Assembly (NCBI GenBank): GCA_964449985.1
Contig: CAYVCG010000041.1
Coordinates: forward strand, 1-17,974
Direction: 5' to 3'
From: CAYVCG01 sp964449985
GTDB taxonomy: Bacteria > Bacillota > Clostridia > Lachnospirales > WRAX01
Length of the DNA stretch: 17,974 bases
Numbering within the stretch: position 1 is the first letter of the stretch; every line of letters starts with the position of its first letter. A program made the translations under genes and the position numbers. Of this stretch, positions 6,500 through 14,006 are shown piece after piece. The notes below the pieces were generated by a model. That model was not told the DNA's origin, made no database searches, and saw nothing but the letters and a program-made list of their open reading frames with translations.

Positions 6500-7375
6500 A
6501 TGGAAACTAAAAAAGTTCGTGGGTTAATCATTAAAATAGTTCTTGCTATCATTGTTATAATAGGGATATTTAACAGCGTTTATTTTGTTAATGAAGGTGA
6601 GTTTGCCATAATAAAGCGTTTTGACAAGGTTGTGGATTATAGAGATACTTCTGGTCTTGGTATAAAAATTCCGTTTATAGACAGTAAAAGCTCTCTCACA
6701 AAAAAATTAGCGTTTTATGATGTATCCCCTTCAGACGTATTGACAAAGGACAAAAAGAGCATGATAGTCGATACGTATGCAGTATGGAGAATAACTGAGC
6801 CGTTAAAGTTTTTGCAGACAGCCGGTAATATAAGCGAGATAGAAAGAAGGCTGGAGGCGACAATATACGGAAGCCTTAAAACGACAATAGGCGCACTTAA
6901 CCAAATAGATATTATTGAATCAAGGACGAATAATAGCATAAACGTTGCAATACTGGATAATTCTAAAGTATCATTAACAGATTATGGCATACAGCTTGTA
7001 GACGTTCAGATTAAAAAGTTTGATCTTCCTTCATCGAATAAGAGTGCTGTTTATGACAGAATGATTTCTGAAAGAAACCAAATTGTTGCCACATACATGG
7101 CCGAAGGTCAGGAAGAAGCCAACAAAATCCGCAACACTGCTGATAAAGAAAAAGAAATCATCGTTTCAAAGGCAAAAGCAGATTCCGAACAGTTAAAAGC
7201 CGAAGGCGAACGCGAATATATGAAGATATTATCAACGGCTTATAACAGCGTTGAGCGGGCAGACTTTTATGAGTTTATAAGAGGTTTGGATGCTTTGAAA
7301 AAGACAATGAAGGGCGACAAAACAATAATCCTGTCTGAGGATTCTAAATTAGCTCAGAGACTTATACAACAATAA
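6500..7375 (+). CDS. hflC: HflC, SPFH-family modulator of FtsH
   Basis: This is the partner of HflK in the membrane complex that surrounds FtsH. It has 291 residues: one N-terminal membrane span (about 10-28), then the SPFH domain with VNEGEFAIIKRFDKVVD, GLGIKIPFIDS, DVLTKDKKSMIVDTYAVWRITEP and YGIQLVDVQIKKFDLPSSNKSAVYDRMISERNQ-type HflC sequence. An Ala/Glu/Lys-rich helical stretch (about 200-240) follows, ending in FYEFIRGLDALKKTM, typical of HflC C termini. The start at 6500 has AAGGGGTGA upstream and lies 13 bases from the hflK stop, so the two are almost certainly one transcript. No clear terminator follows before the pheS leader promoter at 7413. Confidence 0.9.
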   Translation: METKKVRGLIIKIVLAIIVIIGIFNSVYFVNEGEFAIIKRFDKVVDYRDTSGLGIKIPFIDSKSSLTKKLAFYDVSPSDVLTKDKKSMIVDTYAVWRITEPLKFLQTAGNISEIERRLEATIYGSLKTTIGALNQIDIIESRTNNSINVAILDNSKVSLTDYGIQLVDVQIKKFDLPSSNKSAVYDRMISERNQIVATYMAEGQEEANKIRNTADKEKEIIVSKAKADSEQLKAEGEREYMKILSTAYNSVERADFYEFIRGLDALKKTMKGDKTIILSEDSKLAQRLIQQ

Positions 7376-7412
7376 CATCCGAAAATATTATACTTGAAGT
7401 AAAATTTTTTGC

Positions 7413-7440
7413 TTGACTTTAACTTTGATTGTGATATACT
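7413..7440 (+). promoter_or_regulatory. Promoter of the pheST T-box transcript
   Basis: TTGACT (7413-7418) and TATACT (7435-7440) are separated by 16 bases. The predicted start near 7447 lies shortly before T-box stem I. The 412 bases between hflC and pheS hold this promoter and the T-box leader, and nothing else was recognised there. Confidence 0.8.
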
Positions 7441-7469
7441 GTTCAAAAATATATATTTAATAAAACTAT

Positions 7470-7738
7470 GATAGCGAGAGTAGATAAATTACGCAATAAA
7501 AGCTATTTTTTTAGCAAAAGAGAATGAGCGCCATCGGCTGAAAGCGTTCTATTGCAGGTTTTTTATTGAAGTTCACGCTGGAGTTTGCTTTTTGAAAGTA
7601 TTTAATTACGACTAGTTAAGCACGTTTTAAGCGCGTTAAGCTTATCTTAAGAGCCTGTATTATTTTTTAATGTAGGAATTAAGGGTGGTACCGCGGAAAA
7701 ACAATGCCTTCGTCCCTTTTTAAGGACGAGGGCTTTTT
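7470..7738 (+). promoter_or_regulatory. T-box leader sensing uncharged tRNA-Phe
   Basis: The leader has the parts of a class I transcriptional T-box in the right order. At the base of stem I, AGCG (about 7473-7476) pairs with CGCT (7576-7579). The 5' side carries the AGAGTAGA element of the specifier region. A distal hairpin (ATGAGCGCC...GGCTGAAAGC) follows, and the 3' side of the specifier loop reads GAAG-UUC-A with the Phe codon UUC at 7572-7574. The T-box sequence AAGGGTGGTACCGCGG is at 7681-7696. Its UGGU would pair with the tRNA acceptor end, and the U matches A73, the discriminator base expected in tRNA-Phe. In the antiterminator, AGGG and GCG pair with CGTCCCT (7711-7717), which otherwise forms the terminator. 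Uncharged tRNA-Phe should therefore switch on pheST. Confidence 0.93.
7706..7738 (+). terminator. T-box regulated terminator hairpin
   Basis: GCCTTCGTCC (7706-7715) pairs with GGACGAGGGC (7724-7733) with one T-G wobble and an 8-base spacer, followed by TTTTT (7734-7738). Its left arm overlaps the antiterminator partner CGTCCCT, so the two structures exclude each other. Confidence 0.92.
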
Positions 7739-7790
7739 CTATTCTTATCATGAAGTATTTTTATGCCATATTTTGAAAGGGGTTTAATTG

Positions 7791-8810
7791 ATGAAGGAAA
7801 AGCTGCAACAAATAAAAATCGATGCACAAAATAAGCTTGCGCAGGTCAATATCCTAAAGGAATTGGATGATTTAAGGGTTTATTTTCTTGGAAAAAAAGG
7901 TGAGTTGACCCAAATTTTAAAAGGGATGGGCTCATTATCGTCTGAAGAACGCCCGATTATCGGCCAGCTTGGAAATGAAGTCCGCCAGTTTATTGAAACG
8001 AAAATAGAGGAAACGAAAAAACTGCTGTCTAAAAAAGAGCAAGAGCAGAAAATGGCTGAGGAATCAATAGATATTTCTATGCCGGGCAGAAAAAAAGAAC
8101 TGGGTCATAAGCATCCAATGACAACGGTCATTGACGAGGTTAAACAAATATTTATCGGCATGGGTTATGAAATAGTGGAAGGGCCTGATGTTGAAACCCT
8201 TTATTATAACTTTGAGGCTTTAAACATCCCTGATAACCATCCAGCTAAGGATGAACAGGATACGTTTTATGTTGAAGGCGGCTTCCCTTTAAGAACAGCA
8301 ACTTCACCTGTACAGGTGCGCACTATGGAAAGAGGCAAGCTTCCGATTCGTATGATAGCCCCCGGTACGGTTTTCCGTTCCGATGAGGTTGATGCTACTC
8401 ACTCGCCTGTTTTCCATCAGTTAGAAGGGCTTGTTATTGACAAAGGTGTTACTTTTGGTGACTTAAAAGGCGTATTGGGTGTTTTTGCAAAGGAATTGTT
8501 TGGAGAAAGAACGTCTGTGCGTTTTAGACCGCATTACTTCCCATTTACCGAACCCAGCGCAGAAATGGATGTTACTTGCTTTGTTTGCGGCGGAAAGGGT
8601 TGCCGCGTTTGTAAGGATAGCGGCTGGATAGAGGTTTTGGGCTGCGGTATGGTTCATCCGAGGGTTTTGGAAATGTCTGGTATTGATCCTAGCGTCTATT
8701 CCGGTTTTGCATTTGGAATGGGCTTGGAGCGTATTGCTATGCAGCGGTATAACATAACGGATATGCGTTTGTTATTTGAAAATGACGTCAAGTTCCTTAA
8801 ACAATTTTAG
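7791..8810 (+). CDS. pheS: Phenylalanine--tRNA ligase alpha subunit PheS
   Basis: This is the catalytic subunit of the (alpha-beta)2 class II synthetase that charges tRNA-Phe with phenylalanine. It has 339 residues, the usual bacterial size. An N-terminal coiled-coil region (about 1-85) that grips tRNA is followed by the class II catalytic domain: GHKHPMT; motif 2 around FRSDEVDATHSPVFHQLEGL (about 194-213); a Cys cluster CFVCGGKGCRVCKDSGW (about 263-279) common in Firmicutes PheS; and motif 3 GFAFGMGLERIAM (about 305-317). Start choice: a TTG at 7788 precedes the ATG at 7791; AAAGGGG (7776-7782) is 8 bases from the ATG, so the ATG is preferred. pheT follows after 16 bases. Expression is controlled by the T-box leader upstream. 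Confidence 0.97.
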   Translation: MKEKLQQIKIDAQNKLAQVNILKELDDLRVYFLGKKGELTQILKGMGSLSSEERPIIGQLGNEVRQFIETKIEETKKLLSKKEQEQKMAEESIDISMPGRKKELGHKHPMTTVIDEVKQIFIGMGYEIVEGPDVETLYYNFEALNIPDNHPAKDEQDTFYVEGGFPLRTATSPVQVRTMERGKLPIRMIAPGTVFRSDEVDATHSPVFHQLEGLVIDKGVTFGDLKGVLGVFAKELFGERTSVRFRPHYFPFTEPSAEMDVTCFVCGGKGCRVCKDSGWIEVLGCGMVHPRVLEMSGIDPSVYSGFAFGMGLERIAMQRYNITDMRLLFENDVKFLKQF

Positions 8811-8826
8811 AAAGGGGTTGTAAAAT

Positions 8827-11217
8827 ATGAAAGTACCTATGTCTTGGCTTAGGGCATATGTTGATATAGATTGTGATATAAAGGATTTTGTTGAAGATAT
8901 AACTATGAGCGGTTCTAAAGTAGAAGCAGTGGAAAGCTTTGGGGCTGAAATCTCCAATGTTGTTGTTGGTAAGGTTTGCGAGATTACAAAACATCCCGAT
9001 GCGGACAAGCTGCTTATCACCAAAATTGATATAGGAAAGCCTGAGTTCATACAAATTGTTACGGGCTCCCAAAACCTAAAGGCCGGGGATTATGTCCCTG
9101 TGGCTTTAGACGGCGCAACGCTAGTTAACGATCTTAAAATAAAAAAAGGCAAGCTTAGAGGGGAAGCATCGGAAGGTATGCTTTGCTCAATAATGGAGCT
9201 TGGTTATACAACTCATGACTACCCAGAAGCCTGCGAGGATGGAATTTACGTATTCCAAAGCGAACAACCCCTTGGGGCAGATGTGAAGCCAATTCTTGAG
9301 CTTGCAGATGATGTTGTTGAATATGAGATAACATCCAATCGCGCTGATTGCTTCTCTGTTTTGGGCATAGCGCGTGAAGCGGCTGCAACATATAACAAGC
9401 CTTTTAAATACCCTGAAATAAACGTTAAAGAAACAGCCCAAGGCAATATAAACGAACTGATTTCCGTGGAAATAAAAAATCCTCAGCTTTGCCCACGATA
9501 TATTGCGAGAGTTGTTAAAAACGTGCGTATTGAGCCATCGCCGCAATGGTTGCGCCATAGGCTTACGGCATCTGGTATACGCCCGATAAACAATATCGTT
9601 GATATAACAAACTATGTTATGTTGGAATTTGGCCAGCCAATGCATGCTTTTGATATTGACAATATTGATGGACGCAAAATCATTGTTCGCAATGCAAACG
9701 ACGGCGAAAAATTTATTACTCTAGACGGAGAGGAAAGAATGCTTGATAGCTCTATGCTTGTTATCGCAGACGAGAATAAAGCTGTGGCTGTTGCAGGCGT
9801 TATGGGCGGAGAAAACTCGAAAGTAACAGGCGAGGCTTCCGCTATTTTGTTCGAATCAGCAAACTTTGACGGCACAAGCATAAGAAAAACGAGCAAGAAA
9901 CTTGGTTTAAGAACCGATTCTTCATCAAAGTTCGAAAAGGGACTTGATCCGAATCTTGCTTTAGAAGCAGTAAACAGAGCAGTACAGCTTGTTGAGGAAT
10001 TAGGATATGGTGAAGTCGTTAAAGGCGTTGTGGATTGCTATCCAAATAAAAGAGAAATCAAAACCGTGAAGTATTCATATGAAAACGTTAATAAGCTGCT
10101 CGGTACGGATATTTCTAAGGAAGAAATGGAACAGATTTTAAATCGGCTTTTTATCACATCAAACAACGGAGAAGCTATAATACCCACATTCCGCTCGGAT
10201 ATTGAGCGGGAAGCAGATATCGCCGAGGAAATAGCGCGTATTTATGGATATAACAATATTAAAGCGACTCTTGCTTCTGGAACGCCTACCGCCGGCAAGA
10301 AAACAAGAGAGCAGCTGTTGGAAGATTTAATAAAGAATACGCTTGTTGCACAAGGTCTTTGCGAAACATTAAGCTATGCTTTTGAAAGCCCGAAAGCATT
10401 TGATAAGCTTTTGATGCCGGAAGATTCATTCCTGCGTAATGCTGTTAAAATAACAAATCCTCTTGGAGAAGATTTTAGCGTTATGAGAACGACTATGTTA
10501 AATTCTATGTTGCAATCTTTATCAACAAACTATAACAAGAGAAATGAAGAAGCCATGCTGTTTGAAATAGCAAAGGTTTATGCACCAAAGCAAACTCCTA
10601 TGACAGAATTGCCAGAGGAAACACAACTTCTCACAATAGGGCTTTATGGCAAAAAGGATTTTTATGATTTAAAGGGCATTTTGGAATCGTTGGACGAGAC
10701 TTTGGGCTTTGGAGGAAAAACGGATTACACAATTGCAGATAATCTTCCGTTTATGCATCCGAAAAGAACGGCAGATATATTCTTAAACGGAGAATGGATA
10801 GGTTATGCGGGTGAGGTTCATCCAGAAGTTTTGGATAATTATGAGATAGGCACAAAGGCTTATATTGCATGCCTGATTGTTGATGCATTGATTAAGAATG
10901 CCGATTTGTTTTCAGTCTATAAACCAGTTCCGAAGTTCCCTGCAATAAAGAGGGATATTTCGATGGTTGTTAAAGACGAAATTATGGTTAAAGAAATAGA
11001 AACTGTTATAAAAGAAAAAGCCGGAAAACAACTCGAAAGCGTTAAGCTGTTTGACGTTTACAAAGGAGAGCATATGCAAAAAGGATATAAGTCTGTTGCT
11101 TATAGCATATCGTTCCGCGCAGAAGATAGAACTCTCGTTGATGAAGAAGTTACCACTGCTATGAATAAAATCATTAAGAATCTTGAAGAAAAATTAGGTG
11201 CTCAATTAAGAGCGTAG
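8827..11217 (+). CDS. pheT: Phenylalanine--tRNA ligase beta subunit PheT
   Basis: This is the large non-catalytic subunit of PheRS, involved in tRNA binding and in editing of mischarged Tyr-tRNA-Phe. It has 796 residues, a normal length. Domains in order are an OB-fold tRNA-binding domain (about 40-150, with HPDADKL and GSQNLKAGDYVPVA), the B3/B4 editing region (about 205-380, with SNRADCFSVLGIAREAAA just before it and MGGENSKVT inside it), the B5 domain (about 400-475), the catalytic-like core, and a C-terminal FDX-ACB anticodon-binding domain (about 700-795, beginning PVPKFPAIKRDISMVV). AAAGGGG lies upstream of the ATG at good spacing. No frameshift or gap is seen. The gene ends the pheST operon at a terminator. 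Confidence 0.97.
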   Translation: MKVPMSWLRAYVDIDCDIKDFVEDITMSGSKVEAVESFGAEISNVVVGKVCEITKHPDADKLLITKIDIGKPEFIQIVTGSQNLKAGDYVPVALDGATLVNDLKIKKGKLRGEASEGMLCSIMELGYTTHDYPEACEDGIYVFQSEQPLGADVKPILELADDVVEYEITSNRADCFSVLGIAREAAATYNKPFKYPEINVKETAQGNINELISVEIKNPQLCPRYIARVVKNVRIEPSPQWLRHRLTASGIRPINNIVDITNYVMLEFGQPMHAFDIDNIDGRKIIVRNANDGEKFITLDGEERMLDSSMLVIADENKAVAVAGVMGGENSKVTGEASAILFESANFDGTSIRKTSKKLGLRTDSSSKFEKGLDPNLALEAVNRAVQLVEELGYGEVVKGVVDCYPNKREIKTVKYSYENVNKLLGTDISKEEMEQILNRLFITSNNGEAIIPTFRSDIEREADIAEEIARIYGYNNIKATLASGTPTAGKKTREQLLEDLIKNTLVAQGLCETLSYAFESPKAFDKLLMPEDSFLRNAVKITNPLGEDFSVMRTTMLNSMLQSLSTNYNKRNEEAMLFEIAKVYAPKQTPMTELPEETQLLTIGLYGKKDFYDLKGILESLDETLGFGGKTDYTIADNLPFMHPKRTADIFLNGEWIGYAGEVHPEVLDNYEIGTKAYIACLIVDALIKNADLFSVYKPVPKFPAIKRDISMVVKDEIMVKEIETVIKEKAGKQLESVKLFDVYKGEHMQKGYKSVAYSISFRAEDRTLVDEEVTTAMNKIIKNLEEKLGAQLRA

Positions 11218-11224
11218 GATGATT

Positions 11225-11272
11225 ATACGTCTGCGTATATGCTAAAGCATGTTGCAGGCGTATAAATTTTTT
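11225..11272 (+). terminator. Terminator after pheT
   Basis: ATACGTCTGC (11225-11234) pairs with GCAGGCGTAT (11254-11263) with one T-G wobble. An inner helix ATGCT (11239-11243) with AGCAT (11246-11250) continues the stem, and TTTTTT follows at 11267-11272. It starts 8 bases after the pheT stop. Confidence 0.87.
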
Positions 11273-11289
11273 AAAATGGGATAATTTAT

Positions 11290-11328
11290 TTTACATAGAT
11301 TTTACATATGCATTTCTCATATTTTACA
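11290..11328 (+). promoter_or_regulatory. Pho box: 11-bp-spaced TTTACA repeats upstream of pstS
   Basis: TTTACA occurs at 11290-11295, 11301-11306 and 11323-11328. The starts are 0, 11 and 33 bases apart, and the missing +22 position (11312) holds a degenerate ATTTCT. This is the 11-bp spacing of TT(A/T)ACA-type PhoP sites known from Bacillus subtilis. The last repeat could also act as a -35 with an AT-rich -10 (TATATA, 11347-11352) at 18 bases. A PhoP-type regulator is encoded at the end of the same gene cluster. Confidence 0.75.
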
Positions 11329-11376
11329 TAGATCTATTAGTATTTATATATAAATTGAAGCATAGGAGGATCTATA

Positions 11377-12243
11377 ATGAAAAAATTTATTCCATTTATA
11401 TTACTTGCATCTGTATTCTTATTTACAGCTTGCGCTGATTCGCAAACAACAGGCTTTAACAAAGACATGAACATTAATGTCATATCAAGGGAAGACGGTT
11501 CTGGTACGAGAGGTGCGTTTATTGAACTTTTCAAGGTCGAAGTTAAAGACGATGCGGGAAATAAAAAAGATATGACAACCAAAGAGGCGACTGTCGTTGG
11601 CAAGACAGACTTAATGTTGTTAAATGTTTCCGGTGACGAATTTTCTATCGGTTATGTTTCTTTAGGCTCTTTAAACGATACAGTTAAAGCTTTAGATATC
11701 GACGGTGTAAATGCAACCTCTGAAAACGTTAAAAATGGCACATATAAAATATCAAGACCGTTTAACATCGCTATAAAAGGTGAGGTTTCAGATGTTGCTA
11801 ATGACTTTATAAATTATATTCTGTCAGCTGACGGCCAGGCTATTGTTGCAAAGAGTTATATTTCTATAGATGACAATGCATCGCCTTATGAGGGTGACAA
11901 ACCAGCCGGTAAGATTGTCGTGGCAGGCTCATCTTCCGTTAATCCTGTAATGGAAAAATTAAAAGAAGCGTATATACAAGTAAATCCATCTGCAACCATT
12001 GAAATTCAAGTTAGTGATAGCACAACAGGAATGACAGGCACAATTGACGGCACTTGTGATATTGGTATGGCAAGCCGCGAATTAAAGGATAGCGAAAAAG
12101 AACAGTTGACTCAAATACCGATTGCTCTTGACGGCATCGCTGTTATCGTTAATAATAAAAATGAAATAAAAGGTTTATCCAGCGAAGATGTTAGAATGAT
12201 TTTTACCGGCGAGGTTAATGCTTGGAAAGATATAATAAAATAG
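11377..12243 (+). CDS. pstS: Phosphate-binding lipoprotein PstS, halves in permuted order
   Basis: This is the substrate-binding lipoprotein of the PstSCAB phosphate importer. The signal peptide MKKFIPFILLASVFLFTAC has a lipobox-like FTAC and lipidation Cys 19. All PstS signatures are present, but in swapped order. Residues 33-165 match the usual C-terminal half: NVISREDGSGTRGAF (phosphate loop R38, S42-G43-T44), FSIGYVSLGSLNDTVKAL, SRPFNIAIKGE, ILSADGQAIV. A linker of about 14 residues follows. Then 179-288 match the usual N-terminal half: KIVVAGSSSVNPVMEKL, VSDSTTGM, CDIGMASREL, IALDGIAVIVNN and MIFTGEVNAWKDI at the very end. A canonical PstS would continue from that last motif into the SRED-GSGT segment. 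Total length (288) is that of an ordinary PstS, so nothing is lost. AGGAGG is 7 bases before the ATG. Transcription is probably phosphate-controlled through the Pho box. Confidence 0.9.
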   Translation: MKKFIPFILLASVFLFTACADSQTTGFNKDMNINVISREDGSGTRGAFIELFKVEVKDDAGNKKDMTTKEATVVGKTDLMLLNVSGDEFSIGYVSLGSLNDTVKALDIDGVNATSENVKNGTYKISRPFNIAIKGEVSDVANDFINYILSADGQAIVAKSYISIDDNASPYEGDKPAGKIVVAGSSSVNPVMEKLKEAYIQVNPSATIEIQVSDSTTGMTGTIDGTCDIGMASRELKDSEKEQLTQIPIALDGIAVIVNNKNEIKGLSSEDVRMIFTGEVNAWKDIIK

Positions 12244-12256
12244 TAGGTGAAATTCG

Positions 12257-13111
12257 ATGAGAAAATTTTTAGAAATCTTTATGCAGATTTTGTTTTTTAT
12301 CTCAGCTCTTGCATCGATTCTGGCTGTTTTTCTTATATGTGTGTTTTTGTTTGCAAACGGTCTTCCAGCTATACTGAAAATCGGGATTGGAGACTTTCTT
12401 TTGGGGCAGGAATGGTCGCCTAGCGACATTCCTCCTCTGTTCGGAATCTTTCCGATGATTTTAGGAAGCCTTTATGTTACCGCGCTTGCTATCGCTATAG
12501 GTGTGCCTATTGGGATTTTGACGGCTGTATATATGGCTAGAATGTGCTCAAAAAAGATATATACATATTTGAAGCCAGCCATAGAACTCTTAGCAGGGAT
12601 ACCTTCCGTTGTTTATGGGTTTTTCGGTATCGTCGCTATAGTTCCGTTTGTTAGGATAGTGTTCGGCGGGAGAGGTACAAGTATATTAACTGCTGCTATT
12701 CTACTCGGCATTATGATTTTACCAACTGTTATTGGAATTTCTGAAAGCGCAATACGCGCTGTTCCTGAAAGCTATTATGAAGGAGCGCTCGCTCTTGGTG
12801 CAAGCCATGAGCGAAGCGTCTTCTTTGTTGTTTTGCCGGCTGCAAAATCAGGGATTTTAGCGGCGATTGTGCTTGGAATAGGGCGGGCTATCGGAGAAAC
12901 TATGGCTGTTATCATGGTCGCCGGAAATCAGGCAAGAATGCCGGTTGGGATTTTACAAGGGATAAGAACGCTTACCGCCAATATCGTTATGGAAATGGGT
13001 TATGCCGCAGAACTTCATAGAGAAGCACTTATCGCTACAGGCGTTGTTCTTTTTATATTTATTTTGATAATTAACCTTTCATTTTCTGTTCTAAAGAAAG
13101 GTGGTAAATAA
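12257..13111 (+). CDS. pstC: Phosphate ABC transporter permease PstC
   Basis: This is one of the two membrane subunits of the high-affinity phosphate importer. Its 284 residues include about six membrane spans; the first is at roughly 10-34. Typical PstC stretches are FGIFPMILGSLYVTALAIAI, the ELLAGIPSVVYGFFG helix, MILPTVIGISESAIRAVPE, and the ABC-contact EAA-like loop YYEGALALGASHERSVFFVVLPAAKSGI, followed by GIGRAIGETMAVIMVAGN. The ATG is preceded by AGGTGA. It lies 13 bases from the pstS stop with no terminator between, so it shares the transcript. The stop is immediately followed by the TTG start of pstA. Confidence 0.96.
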   Translation: MRKFLEIFMQILFFISALASILAVFLICVFLFANGLPAILKIGIGDFLLGQEWSPSDIPPLFGIFPMILGSLYVTALAIAIGVPIGILTAVYMARMCSKKIYTYLKPAIELLAGIPSVVYGFFGIVAIVPFVRIVFGGRGTSILTAAILLGIMILPTVIGISESAIRAVPESYYEGALALGASHERSVFFVVLPAAKSGILAAIVLGIGRAIGETMAVIMVAGNQARMPVGILQGIRTLTANIVMEMGYAAELHREALIATGVVLFIFILIINLSFSVLKKGGK

Positions 13112-14005
13112 TTGGGAATACTAGTTTTTATTATCATAGGCGTTATTGCATTTTTTTCAGTGAAAATTTTCTCTATTATATTAAAAAAGAATGCATTAGA
13201 TACATCCCTTTTTCTTTTGGTTAGATTAGCAGCTATTGTAACAAGCGCTGTGTTATTATTTTTAATAGCTTATATACTTATTAAAGGCGTGCCTTATATT
13301 ACACCATCGCTATTTTCCTTGACATATACAAGTGAAAACGTTTCACTATTTCCTGCTGTTATAACGACTATTATGATGACGTTTTTATCTTTGCTCGTTG
13401 CTGTGCCGTTCGGTATATTTACAGCAGTTTATCTTGTTGAATACGCAAAAAGAGGCAATAGATTCGTAAGTCTTGTTAGAATAACTGCGGAAACACTTTC
13501 TGGCATACCATCTATTGTTTATGGACTTTTTGGTTTATTATTCTTTGTAACTTATTTAGGATGGGGATATTCTTTACTTGCAGGAAGCCTTACTCTTTCG
13601 ATAATGATTTTGCCCCTGATTATGAGGACTACGGAAGAAGCTTTAAAAGCAGTTCCGGATACTTATCGTGAAGGCTCATTCGGTCTTGGGGCAGGAAGGC
13701 TAAGAACGGTGTTTCGTGTTGTTTTGCCTTCGGCTATACCTGGGATATTGGCAGGTGTTATACTTGCTGTCGGAAGGATTGTTGGTGAAACAGCTGCGCT
13801 TATTTACACCGCCGGTACTGTTGCAAAAATACCTGAAAATGCATTCGCTTCGGGCAGAACACTCGCTATTCATATGTATGCTTTATCAAGCGAGGGATTG
13901 TATACGAATCAGGCCTATGCAACAGCTGTTGTTCTTCTCGTTGTTGTTATCGGAATAAACGCATTATCCGCATATGCGGCTAAGAAACTGGCAGGGGGTA
14001 GATAA
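13112..14005 (+). CDS. pstA: Phosphate ABC transporter permease PstA
   Basis: This is the second membrane subunit of the Pst importer, pairing with PstC. It has 297 residues. Core signatures are FPAVITTIMMTFLSLLVAVP, ITAETLSGIPSIVYGLFG, MILPLIMRTTEEALKAVPD, and the coupling loop YREGSFGLGAGRLRTVFRVVLPSAIPGI followed by VGRIVGETAALIYTAGT. Start choice: TTG at 13112, with AAAGGTGG (13097-13104) 7 bases upstream; it directly abuts the pstC stop. With this start there is an additional hydrophobic segment (about residues 2-24) before the usual first span (about 33-56). A GTG at 13160 would remove most of it but has no ribosome binding site, so the extension is likely real. Confidence 0.94.
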   Translation: MGILVFIIIGVIAFFSVKIFSIILKKNALDTSLFLLVRLAAIVTSAVLLFLIAYILIKGVPYITPSLFSLTYTSENVSLFPAVITTIMMTFLSLLVAVPFGIFTAVYLVEYAKRGNRFVSLVRITAETLSGIPSIVYGLFGLLFFVTYLGWGYSLLAGSLTLSIMILPLIMRTTEEALKAVPDTYREGSFGLGAGRLRTVFRVVLPSAIPGILAGVILAVGRIVGETAALIYTAGTVAKIPENAFASGRTLAIHMYALSSEGLYTNQAYATAVVLLVVVIGINALSAYAAKKLAGGR

Positions 14006-14006
14006 A

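Noticed and set aside
9187..9645. Long minus-strand open frame inside pheT (152 codons)
   Set aside because: It lies wholly within a strongly conserved pheT region, has no recognisable domain or ribosome binding site, and is best explained as a shadow of the codon pattern.
11377..12243. pstS read as a truncated tandem duplication or pseudogene
   Set aside because: Each signature motif occurs exactly once, the frame is open with a good signal peptide and ribosome binding site, and total length is that of a normal PstS. Permutation explains it better.
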